Shown: piece after piece, positions 11,030 to 21,610 of the stretch | How positions within the stretch are numbered: position 1 is the first letter of the stretch | Layout: each line of letters starts with the position of its first letter | Assembly: GCA_019022495.1 (NCBI GenBank) | Contig: JAFEKR010000016.1 | Coordinates: 310,001 to 374,000 of the forward strand | Source: Epichloe hybrida | Taxonomy: Eukaryota > Ascomycota > Sordariomycetes > Hypocreales > Clavicipitaceae | DNA length: 64,000 nucleotides | Reading direction: 5' to 3' | The notes under the pieces: model-generated | What the model was told of the DNA's origin: nothing | Seen by the model: the letters and a program-made list of their open reading frames with translations, nothing else | Database searches by the model: none | Program-made: the position numbers and the translations under genes

Positions 11030-14000
11030 TCAACACATGGGAAAAAGACGGGGGGGTCTGGAGGCTTGAGAGATAGGCCTAACTTCAAAGCTAGGCCCCC
11101 CCGGAGCTCCCTAGACTCCCTAAGCTAGAAAGAAGCAAAAATAACCCTAACCTAGCCACCATATATAATAATAAGGCTAGCGTACTAGCATAAAGATTCT
11201 TCCCTAAGCTAACAGCGGACCTTTTATATATACTAGACCTCTCCTTCCTAGAGCTAGAAAACACACTACTACTAGACAAAGAATAATTTAGGTAAGAGAA
11301 GATTAATAACATCCTAGCAAATATAGCTAGCTAGAAGGCGCTAGGAGATAATAAACTCCTAGTAGGCCTTATTAAAGCCTATAACAACCTAGCTAAAGAT
11401 ACTATAGCTAGGCTCCTAAATATAGTCCTAGAAATAGGATATTTCCTAGCTTACTTCTAAACCATAAGAGTAGTAGTAATTAGGAAACCTAGTAAAACTA
11501 CTAAGGAAATAAGAAGAGCTAATATATAGAGACTAATCTTATTACTTAATATAGTAGGAAAGATTATAGAAGTAGTAATAGTAAAGTAACTTATAGCCTT
11601 TACTAAGGTAAAGGGGCTACTCCCTAAACTCTAGATAGGTAATAGGATAAATAAATTAATAAAAACTATAATAAGAGTTCTTATTAAATATATTAGGGAG
11701 GCTTAGGAAAGGGGTAGTATTACCTTACTAGCGTAAATAGATATATCTTTAGTGTTTAATAGAGTTAGCTACTTATACCTAATATACTTACTTATAAAGA
11801 TAGGAGTCCTATAATAGCTAATAGTAGTAATATAAAGCTTCCTTATAGATAGAATAAGCTAGCTTAGCTTTAATAAAGGACTCTCTAGACTATTTATAAT
11901 TAAGGCTAGCACCCTATAAGAATTACCCCTCTCTCTAATTCTCTTTTTACTTTACTTAGTAAAGCTTTATATTTACCTCTAGGCTATCCTAGGTATAGTA
12001 GCTATAGGATTTATAAATAATATAAATATAGTAGCCTTTAGTAAGAATATAGTATAGACCTAGAGGAGACTTAAAGCTATGTAAAGAATCTATAAGAAAT
12101 AGGTAAAGTAAGTAGGAGTTAAGTTTAACCTAGCTAAAACTAAGCTTATATACTTTAGTAAGTCCTATAAACCTCCCTAGGCTAGAGTCTAACTTAGAGT
12201 AAAGAAAATAGCGCCTATAGAATTATATAAATTCCTAGGGGTATAGGTTAATAGGAAACTTAACTAAAGCGCCTATAGAAATATTCTTAAGGGTAAGTTA
12301 GCCTAGTAGTAGCTTATACTCTCTAAGCTAGTAGTATTAGCCTAGGGATATAGCTTTAGAGATACTAGACTTCTATATATATAAGTAGTCTAGCCTATCC
12401 TTACCTATAGAGTAAGCGCTTACTATACCCTTACTAAGAAGGGAGGAAAGCTAAGAGAAGTAGTAAAAAGCTTTATAGTAAATTAATTAGCTTACCTTTA
12501 GATTATTATAGGGGCATTTAAGGCTATACCTATTATATAACTAGAAGTTAAGACCTATATCCCCCCCTTAACCTTTACCTAAATAAGATAAAGCAAAGGT
12601 TTAAAGATAAAATTGTTAATAGTAGGATAATAAGGATAATCTAAGCCATAGCTAACTTAGTTATAATAGTACTACACTACAGAAGAAGACCCTTACTTAT
12701 TAATAATAAACTAGACATAGACCTAGATAAGGAATAGAAGAAATAATAGGAGAACTAGTATAATAAAGAGAGGCTAGCCTAGAGTAAATATATTAAAGAA
12801 CTAACTAAAGACTGCCTACCCTCCTATAACCTAAAGGAAATCCAGGAATTTCACACTAATATAAATAAGCATATCTCTTTAATAATTATCTAACTACACA
12901 TAGGAAAGATAGGCCTAAATAAGTTCCTATTCTAAAGAAAGGTTCCTAGGGTGGTTTTGCCCTTATATAGCTATAGTTAAGCTATAGAAGACTAATACTA
13001 TATACTAGTTAATTATAGCAAATATAACCATAGGCGACCTTAGTAGTGATAGCCTGCTAATATATAGGAGGCGAGGCTAGCCCTAAACAAACCTTAAAAA
13101 GTAAAATATTTAGCTAAATGGTTCCTTAGCATAAGATAACTCTAATATTACTTATTAGCATAAGAGCTAGCTATAAGACAGCTTAGAATACCACTAGACC
13201 TAGGCTAAATCTATTAATAAATAGAAAACTTTCTAATTATAAATCTAGTATAAGGGATGGAATAGATAGTGTAGGCATAGAGGCAGGCTAGGGGAGGGAC
13301 TAATTTTATAATTTATAATTATAATAGAGAATATTCAGGTCCGGAACTATTATTAGATTAATTTTAACTATAAACTCCGGGTATTATAAGTCCTACTAGC
13401 CCACCACTACCCTTACTTTAAGCTAAACTTAAGCTACTACCTTATTTCTCCTCTAGGGCAGGAATTATACCTATAGCTACCTAGTTATGATTTTTTATAA
13501 GGATAATAGCAAGCAGGAGATAGTTTATCTCTGCTACGCACGCGTTAAGGCATGTGAGCTAAAAGATAAGCTTAGTATACTATTCCTTAAAGGAACTAGC
13601 CTAGTCTAGGCCTGCTACTAAGGCACTTTGTTTCTTCTTTACCTAATTACTAGTATAAAGCTTCTTAACCTAGTCCTAGAAGCCTTCTAGGGCCTATTAA
13701 GGAAAATATTAGAGCTAGAATAAACCTACTACTAAGCTAGAGCAAACTTACCACACCCCTATTAGCTATAGAAGCCTAGGTCTTAACTAATTACTAATGC
13801 TTATTTTAATTACTAGATAAATTTAGCTAAAACAGTAGATTAGACACAGAACCAAGCTAGAGCAGGGGTAATTATTAATTATTACCTAGTGGTATTAATA
13901 GTTCTAAACCTAATAGTTAAAACACACATTAGTAGCCGCCCCTATCTAGTAAGTTAGCCCTATTACTAAGCTAGAGTAAGACTAACTTACTAATAATAAG

Positions 14001-15025
14001 ATAGTACTAATGCCTAAGGTCCTAAACTAAATAAGATTCGTAGGAAATATATTAAACTTCTCTTAGTTTACTAAGCTAAAGCAAATTAGTAATAGACTAG
14101 GCCTAGAGCAAAAGCAAACATGACTTATAGATAGACCCTTCTCCGTAACCTATATGTATTACTTTTTAGTTATAGACTTCCTTAGGAAGTCCTTATACTC
14201 ATAAGATTCCTAGGCAGATTAAAGCTAGATAAGTAGTAATACTAGAGTACTTATAGCTTCTAGCGCTATTATACTAGATTTAGTCTAAATCTACAGTAAA
14301 TGTTAGTAAATAACCTAACCCTAGCCTAGGATAGCCTTAAATAGCTAGAAAGAAAAGAAAAACCTATAGGAAGTTTAATATAAAAAGAAGAAAGAGACTA
14401 GAACCCTAGGGGGGGAGAGCTCTCTTTTATACCTATAGAGAGGGGGGGGGGATAATTTAAATAACTTACTTAAAAACAAAGCATAACATAATTAACAAAT
14501 CTAATAACACACAAGCAATCTTAACCTAGGACTACCCTAGTCTAGGGCTATAACTACCCTCCCCTAGTACTAATTAAATAAAACTAGGTGCTTAGACTTT
14601 ACTAGACATATAAGGTAGAAATAGGCTAGAGATAGCTAAAAAGTAAGGCTATAGGAGAGTAAGCGTAAGAGTAAATAAGAAGTAAATTAACACTATAAAT
14701 CTAGATTTACTTTACCCTAGCCTAAAGCAAAGAGACTTAGGACAGGCGTGTTATTACACTAGAGTAAGACTAGAAGGGGCCTATAAATACTTATTTTATA
14801 TATTTTTCCTTTCTTTTTCTTTTTAATAGGATAAGGCTAGCGTAAGCTAGTAATAAACACCTATAACAGGAAACACACTAAGCAGCGCAGACTTGTTATA
14901 GGGCTAGCGCTAGCCTATACATAGACGCAAGGGGGTTTTTCTTCCTAGTATAGGGTTTTCCCTTTTGACTTAGTAGTAGGAGTACTAGTAATAGCTATCT
15001 ATAGAGCTAACTAGCGTAAATAATA
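11030..15025 (+). mobile_element. Tad1-like non-LTR retrotransposon (LINE), RIP-inactivated, probably 5'-truncated
   Basis: The insert is flanked by a 14-bp duplication TATAGTTAGTTAAA at 11016-11029 and 15026-15039 within the tandem array. On the plus strand, ignoring RIP stops, about 11300-12560 reads as reverse transcriptase of the fungal Tad1 clade. Recognisable parts are a stretch like RPISLLNVVGKIMEVVI near 11520, a block around LLALDISLVFNRVSYL near 11740, and GFINNINIVAFSKN near 12008, where FINN stands for an original F-V-D-D catalytic motif. Past the RT, to about 13050, a conserved tail ends in HIGKIGLNKFLF and a degraded cysteine/histidine region. About 13300-14960 is a long 3' region with no protein that I recognise. 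The endonuclease region is missing or unreadable. Confidence 0.75.
13300..14960. other. Non-coding 3' part of the LINE with internal short repeats
   Basis: No family is recognisable in any frame. A motif close to CTAAGCTAGAGCAAACTTAC recurs near 13728, 13848, 13965 and 14068, so this region has internal repetition. G-runs lie at 14401-14450. It may be the LINE 3' UTR or another decayed element carried with it. Confidence 0.4.
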
Positions 15026-15420
15026 TATAGTTAGTTAAACTTATTTTAAGATATAATACTAAGACTTACTTTTATTTTATATACTATAATTACTTTAATA
15101 ACTATATTAACTTTAATAAGCTTTATTATAGTTAGTTAAACCTATTTTAAGATATATTACTAGGACTTACTTTTATTTTATATACTATAATTACTTTTAT
15201 TATAATATTTAAAAATATAAAAGAGAAAGTTATTTTATTTAATTAATATTTTAAAAAACCTTAAAATACTAAATAATTAAAAAGTCTAGCTTTTCTTATA
15301 GTAATTTACTTATTTATACTTATACTTATATTTTATTAATTTATTACTTATTTATTTTTAATTAAACTTTAACACTAATAATATTTTAAGTTATATAAAG
15401 AATATAAAATATATATATAT

Positions 15421-15670
15421 AAGCTATTATAAGCTATTATAAGCTATTATAAGCTATTATAAGCTATTATAAGCTATTATAAGTTATTATAAGCTATTAT
15501 AAGCTATTATAAGCTATTATAAGCTATTATAAGCTATTATAAGCTATTATAAGCTATTATAAGCTATTATAAGCTATTATAGGCTATTATAAGCTATTAT
15601 AAGCTATTATAAGCTATTATAAGCTATTATAAGCTATTATAAGCTATTATAAGCTATTATAAGCTATTAT
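15421..15670 (+). repeat. 10-bp minisatellite, 25 units of AAGCTATTAT
   Basis: Exactly 25 consecutive units, two of them with single-base variants (AAGTTATTAT and AGGCTATTAT). The reverse-complement array occurs at about 21000-21298 in the related element, there mixed with a 20-bp form. Confidence 0.95.
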
Positions 15671-15886
15671 AAAGATATTATAAGCTAAGATAAATATTTT
15701 TACTAATACTACAAATGTAGTATTTGTAGTTAGTGTAGTTTATGAAAATAAATTTATAGTGTAGTGTAGTGTAGTTTTTTTCCCCTTATAGTTAGTATAG
15801 TTTGTAATGTAGTGTAGTTTATAATGTAGTAATTACATTACACTACAAAAACTACACTACAATACACATTGTAGTGTAATGCTCTG

Positions 15887-16158
15887 CTCTTATTACTCTT
15901 ATTACTCTTATTACTCTTATTACTCTTATTACTCTTATTACTCTTATTACTCTTATTACTCTTATTACTCTTATTACTCTTATTACTCTTATTACTCTTA
16001 TTACTCTTATTACTCTTATTCCTCTTATTACTCTTATTACTCTTATTACTCTTATTACTCTTATTACTCTTATTACTCTTATTACTCTTATTACTCTTAT
16101 TACTCTTATTACTCTTATTACTCTTATTACTCTTATTACTCTTATTACTTTTATTACT
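15887..16158 (+). repeat. 9-bp minisatellite, about 30 units of TCTTATTAC
   Basis: A near-perfect array of TCTTATTAC. A 9-bp period leaves all frames open, giving spurious long ORFs of Y-Y-S repeats on plus and I-R-V repeats on minus. There is no start context, promoter or non-repeat protein part, so no gene is called. It joins the right end of element C to a second partial copy of its interior. Confidence 0.95.
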
Positions 16159-16330
16159 TTTATTATAATATTAAAAAACATAAAAAAGAAAAGTATTTTA
16201 TTTTATTCATATTTTAAAAAACCTTAAAATACTAAATAATTAAAAAGTCTAGCTTTTTCTATAGTAATTTATTAATAAATACTTGTACTTATATTTAATT
16301 TATTTATTACTTATTTATTTTTAATTAAAC
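16159..16330 (+). repeat. Partial second copy of element C interior
   Basis: This stretch matches 15188-15373 (TTATTATAATATT.AAAA... through TTATTTTTAATTAAAC) and stops where a copia LTR begins at 16331. The neighbouring 9-bp array replaces the 105-bp array at the junction. Confidence 0.65.
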
Positions 16331-18751
16331 TGTTGGTATCACAGGGTATTGAATTCAATGCAATAAGGTTATGAGCCTGAAGAATAGTATTATCATTGAT
16401 TATCTATTCTAGGCTACGTTATGTGTTATGTAAGAGAAGTCAAAAGCTAGAATCTATAATAATAGAAAAGAAAGGGGGCCGCGCGTTTATAGCCTTATAT
16501 TTCCTAGCTAATTAATAGGCTAGGTTATAGGTTATATGTAAGGCCCGCGCGTAGCCTAAGCTTTTGCTAGGTAATTATAGCTATAACGCATAATTAATAT
16601 TACCTTTGTTCTAACACTAGAATCTCTCTCTTTTAATATGATTATTAATGCGTAATATTAATCATGGAAATAAATAAGGAAAGGTAAATTAATAATTTAA
16701 TTAATAAGGAATATAAGGAAAAGAACTTATAGCCTATCTTAGCGTGTAGTAGCTAATAAAAGGGAAATAATAATCTTACTTAGCTTATAAGCCTATATAA
16801 GGATAAGTAAATCCCTTCTAAATCCCTTCTTTTCCTTAAATTAATATATATCCTACGCTATAGCGTATATATAATATCTTCCCCTTTCTAATATAATACC
16901 TTCCTTCTCCTATATACCACTACTAATTTCTATAGTTTACTAGGAGAGCCTAGTAAGCTAGCATAGCTATAGCCACTAGGGATATTAACTATAGGGGCGT
17001 AAATCCCTTATATATCACTATCTTATCCCTATAGCTACCCTCCTAGAGAATTATATTTTCTCTTACTATATATATGTTACGTGTAAGTAACCTATTCTTC
17101 TATCTAGATAGTTATCTAGTTAGTTAAGATAAAGCTCTTAAGGGCCTTATTAGGTAATACCTTTATAAAGGCATTAGCTAGGTTATCCTCCCTATTAATC
17201 TATTAAATCTTATAGAGTTCTTAGTGTTTATATAATTATTAAAGAGCTATAATATTAATTATTAGGCGTTTCTCTTTTATTATACTAAGCTTAATAAGGC
17301 ACTTATATAAGAAGTATAAATTTATATATATAATAACTAGGATCTTTAGGAGCTTTAGCTATTTAGTAACTAGGTTTAGGGTTATTATAATTATATAAGC
17401 TATATTAACACTAGCTACTATACTATAAACCTCTAAGGTAAGCACGCTTTATATAACTCTTTGCTCTTTATTAAGCTAAAGTGCATAATATTACCTTTAA
17501 TAGTAAATTTACTATTAGTGTAGTCCTTATTAGCTAGGATAAGTATATATCCTAGTTAGGAGAATAGGTCCTAGTTATTAGTAAATAATCTATTTATAAA
17601 GGCAAAGAGCTTTACCTTCTTAAGGTTAATTAGGATAAATATTAGGCCTCTTTCTAGGTAATCTATCTACTACTTCAGGTAGTAATTAAGGGCTTTTACA
17701 TCCTCTAGGGTTAGCTCTTAGTGCTATATAGTAATAGATAGATTAAAGCAAGCCTTTAGTTAGTATATTAAGGCAATGTAAGCGCCTTAGGCCCTTTACT
17801 TAATATATTTACGCTTTAAATTAATTATTAGAACTAATTCTAACTTATTACTCTATCCCTTTTACTATATCTTAATAGTATTATTCTCTAGTATAATAAT
17901 GCCTCTATTAAACGTAAGGGGATTATCCTAGGTTAGGAATTACTATAGCTTTATATTAAAGCCTATAGTAACTAGTTAAGTCTCTTCCTTCTTAAAGAAC
18001 TTCTTATCTAATAGGCTAAGGGTATTATTAGTTTACATTCTAATATATATAAAGTTAGGGCTTTCCTTTGTAGTTATAAGTAAGTAAGGATTATACGTAA
18101 AGGTTTCTATCTAGAGGTTCTCTCTATAATACTTATAATATATAACCTACTAATACATTCTAGCCTTTACGAGCCTATAAAAAGGCTTTATAACCCTAAA
18201 AATCATGCTAGGTAGGTAAAGGTACTATATTTAAATTAGTAAGCGCGCTAGGATTAGCCGCTCTAGGAATGTATAGGCCTATATATATGCCTAATAAATA
18301 TCATATAGCTAGATAAGGAATTTCCTTAATCTTGCTAATAGGGCTATTGCAAGGATAAGATATTAGCTCGCTTGTTAAATCATTAGGGCCTGTGTAAGAA
18401 TAGCCTATTTCCCTTTATCCTTATATCCTTAGATTACAAGGCATAACTTTTTGTAGGGTTTTATTATCTTGCCTTTAATCTTATTAATAATTCAGGAATT
18501 AAAGATTTAAATCCTACTATGCTTCTCCTTATTAAACATAATAAATTCAAACACACCTTACTTAATTAGGGTATTAATTTCTGCTTTTATTAACCGTTTA
18601 AAAGGTTTGCCTAGGGTCCTAATAACTCCTTTCTTATATAGCTTAATAGTAAGGGCTAAGTTACTATATTCTTTTACTAATAGGAAGGTATTAGTCTCTT
18701 AAGGTATTATAGGAGGGTTCTTTTAGGGCCTTCTACACTTACGCTTTAGTA
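16331..18751 (-). mobile_element. Copia family 2 fragment: RT/RNase H end plus 3' LTR
   Basis: Positions 16331-16616 are a family-2 LTR in minus orientation (start TGTTAG at 16616). Just inside it, the reverse strand of 16617-16640 is a purine-rich polypurine tract like that of family 1. Positions 17100-18750 resemble the RNase H side of copy A (compare 17221-17340 with 2255-2370). All frames are full of RIP stops. The fragment ends at 18751 where host repeat copy 2 begins. Confidence 0.6.
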
Positions 18752-20260
18752 GTATGTCACGACTATGGTGGGAGAGATATAAACAGAGTAAAGGCTAAGG
18801 TTCTTAGTTATAGCTAGAGAGCTACTACTTAGGGGTAAGTATATAAAAGTCTTAAACTCTAACCTTTTATATCTCTTATAGGTAGTCCTTATCTAAATAC
18901 CCTACTATATACAAATAGCTATCTAGCAGCTACTTAGTTATCCACGTAAGCTAAGGCTTATCTAAGGGCTTTATTATGTAACTATCCTATTCACAACTCC
19001 CTAGCCTCCATGCTCCTAATATACTACCCCCCTAATATATAATCATCCTTAATTACAAAGAGCTACTTAGCTAGTACGTGTTTACTACACATAACCTATA
19101 GTAATATCTGTTACTAGCTATACTATTAGTGTGTGGTATTATATTTGCTTTAAATAATAAGGTAGATATTATCCGGACCTAGGTAATCCTTCTTATAATA
19201 TCCGGATTATAGATAGCTACATACTTACTACTTTATTACCTCTTATATATATACCTTTATCTAATAAGTTATTAGCGCTAAGTAAGCAAACTACCTATAT
19301 TAAGTTCTATAATTAGGTTAAATAAGCAAGGTAATACGTGCTATTTAAAATAAATAACTTCTTATGTAATATTAAGGATATTATATTAATCTAGCTAGGA
19401 GTTTATAGCTAGCGTGTGTATTTACTAGTAGTAGCTATAACTATAAATATTATAATTCCTAGATTAGCTATATATAGTGTATAGATTACTTAGGGGTCTA
19501 GGGCTAATATAAAAGAGGCTTACTTTCCCTTACTTCTATATACTTTTCTTCCCTTTATATTTTCCTTTAGTATTATAAGTTACCCTTACCTATAAGCTAG
19601 TAGTTTTTAGCTTCTCTTATAGTAGTTACTAATATCCTATAATATTACTTTATTATTTATATCTATCCTTATTTAAAATATCTAAATCCTCTTAAATACT
19701 AAAATATTAGTTACTTACCTTTTACCTATAAGTTTCTTATAGTATATTACTACTAACTTACTAGTAGTTAATAATATCTTTAATATAAGTAATTACTTTA
19801 CTACTACTACCTTTTTCTATTATAAAAACTCCTATAATATCCCCTTTAAAGTCTCTTAGTAAGAAATATTTAGCTTCTAAAATTTTTATATAAGTATAAT
19901 ATCTAGGTCCCCCTAGTGCTTACCTTACTAACTTATAGCTAGTAATACTAGTAAAATAAAAATTCCCTATATTTACTATATATAGTAGGTTATAATATAA
20001 GCTATTATACTTAAAGATAGTAATAGTATAAAGCTATAATATATTATTAAGGGTAAATCTATCCTAACCTAATATACTAATTCTCTAAGTATAACTTTAC
20101 TACTATCTTACTATATATTACTCCTAACTTATATAAATAACTTAATAAAATATACTTATTATATATATAATAATAAGGACTACACTAGGGTTTATCCTCC
20201 CTTTCCTACTACTAATATATATACTAACACACTACTAGTATACTACTTAGTTTACCTAGT
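18752..20260. repeat. Host repeat family F, copy 2 (without the insertions)
   Basis: It begins TGTCACGACTATGG and runs parallel to copy 1 (722-9223) without the SINE (site near 18980), the copia element (site near 19130) and the LINE fragment (site near 19470). It keeps more C bases than copy 1. The part after about 19875 has no partner because copy 1 is cut there. No coding region is visible. Confidence 0.65.
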
Positions 20261-20261
20261 T

Positions 20262-20558
20262 ATTGTTAAAAATAAGACCTATTTTTAGCCCTTTTCTAGT
20301 TAAAGAACCTTTTTATTACTAGCTTGCATTGCAAGCCTGGCAGCTGTCAACGGTCACGAGGGTAGCTATCAATGGCTGCGTCGCAGCTGTCAACAGCTGC
20401 GACCGACCGTGTGGATAACTAATTAGTCAATTACGTTGTGGCTGCAAGTGTGGCTATAACTACGCTACTAGTAATTAGGTAAGCTAGGGTAACGTAAGCT
20501 AGGGTGACGTAAGCAGGTTACCTTACACATAACTTACCCTATAGCTATCTTTAACAAT
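20262..20558. mobile_element. MITE-like element with 13-bp terminal inverted repeats, not RIP-affected
   Basis: ATTGTTAAAAATA at the left and TATCTTTAACAAT at the right are inverted repeats with one mismatch. The interior (about 20320-20540) is GC-rich, with CpA sites intact, a palindrome GCTTGCATTGCAAGC at 20322-20336, a repeated GCAGCTGTCAAC and a repeated GTAAGCTAGGGT. A clear target duplication could not be fixed. It has no coding capacity. Confidence 0.45.
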
Positions 20559-20796
20559 GATTTTCTCTTTATCTAGAGGTCATACAAAAGTTTCACATAT
20601 AGTAAATTAAAGCTTAAAGATAAGGCTTTCTTTTTATATAAGGTTATTTTTTAGACCAAAAGTTAGTGCATACGGGTTGCTAGCTAGTATAGTAGTAAGT
20701 CGATTTTTTGGTTTTTACATATAAATGAATTTTACGGAAAATTAAAAGTAGCCCGTAAGACCTTGTTAGCGGCCCGGATTCACTAATAAGGTTAGC
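20559..20796. other. Spacer, nothing recognised
   Basis: Moderately AT-rich sequence between the MITE-like element and element D. No ORF, repeat partner or RNA gene seen. Confidence 0.4.
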
Positions 20797-21353
20797 AGAG
20801 CATTGCACTACAATGTGTATTATAGTGTAGTTTTTGTAGTGTAGTGTAGTTACTACACTACAAACTACACTACACTACAAACTATACTAACTATAAGGGG
20901 AAAAAAACTACACTACACTACACTATAAATTTATTTTCATAAACTACACTAACTACAAATACTACATTTGTAGTATTAGTAAAAATATTTATCTTAGCTT
21001 ATAATATCTTTATCTTAGCTTATAATATCTTTATAATAGCTTATAATATCTTTATAATAGCTTATAATATCTTTATAATAGCTTATAATATCTTTATAAT
21101 AGCTTATAATAGCTTATAATAGCTTATAATAGCTTATAATAGCTTATAATAGCTTATAATAGCTTATAATAGCTTATAATAGCTTATAATAGCTTATAAT
21201 AGCTTATAATAGCTTATAATAGCTTATAATAGCTTATAATAGCTTATAATAGCTTATAATAGCTTATAATAGCTTATAATAGCTTATAATAGCTTATATA
21301 TATATATCTTATATTCTTTATATAACTTAAAATATTATTAGTGTTAAAGTTTA
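20797..21353. mobile_element. Element D: truncated relative of element C (inverted)
   Basis: It starts AGAGCATTGCACTACAATG and is the reverse complement of the right end of element C (15690-15885). Next come 20-bp and 10-bp AGCTTATAAT arrays (about 21000-21298) and the conserved TATTAGTGTTAAAG stretch. It is cut at 21353 by a copia LTR. Confidence 0.65.
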
Positions 21354-21610
21354 TGTTGATTCCTTCGGATCTTCATCGGTTCAATCGTGGCCAAAGACCA
21401 GACCAATTATGGGTCCAGCGCGATGCACGCGATATAATTAGCTGCATTAATTCGCCACCCCCTCTTTTACCCTATATATAAATTTCGCTTACTTTTCTAG
21501 TATCTAGACTTTCCCTCTTTTCTCTCTCTTTCCTAGCTAGCTAACTAACTATTATTAACTTTAATTATATAGGATTACCCTTATACTTATATAGGACCTT
21601 AGTGTAACTA
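21354..21610 (+). repeat. 5' LTR of copia family 1, copy B
   Basis: Starts TGTTGATTCCTTCGG and ends TTAGTGTAACTA. It has the same 257-bp length as both LTRs of copy A. The 5' flank GTTTA belongs to element D. Confidence 0.85.

Larger units (their letters stand above)
9607..15885. mobile_element. Satellite-rich element C with AGAGCA...TGCTCT ends
   Basis: The left end reads AGAGCATTG followed by GTAGT pentamers to about 9771; the right end (15690-15885) is the inverse, finishing TAATGCTCT. Between them lie an AT-rich unique part (9780-10440), a tandem array of about 105-bp units (10440-11029, resuming 15026-15190), a unique part (15190-15420) and 25 units of a 10-bp repeat. A 4-kb LINE interrupts the 105-bp array; without it the element is about 2.3 kb. 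No protein can be read. It does not fit a transposon class I can name; the ends behave like short terminal inverted repeats. Related copies: 20797-21353 and 26022-27430. Confidence 0.5.

Noticed and set aside
11091..11312. 73-codon ORF on minus
   Set aside because: Antisense to the LINE reverse-transcriptase region; no family resemblance.
15421..15670. CRISPR-like array
   Set aside because: Units are contiguous without spacers and the genome is eukaryotic; this is a minisatellite.
15852..16217. Long ORFs on both strands made of I-R-V and Y-Y-S repeats
   Set aside because: They are a by-product of a 9-bp minisatellite, which cannot contain a stop in these frames; there is no non-repeat protein part.
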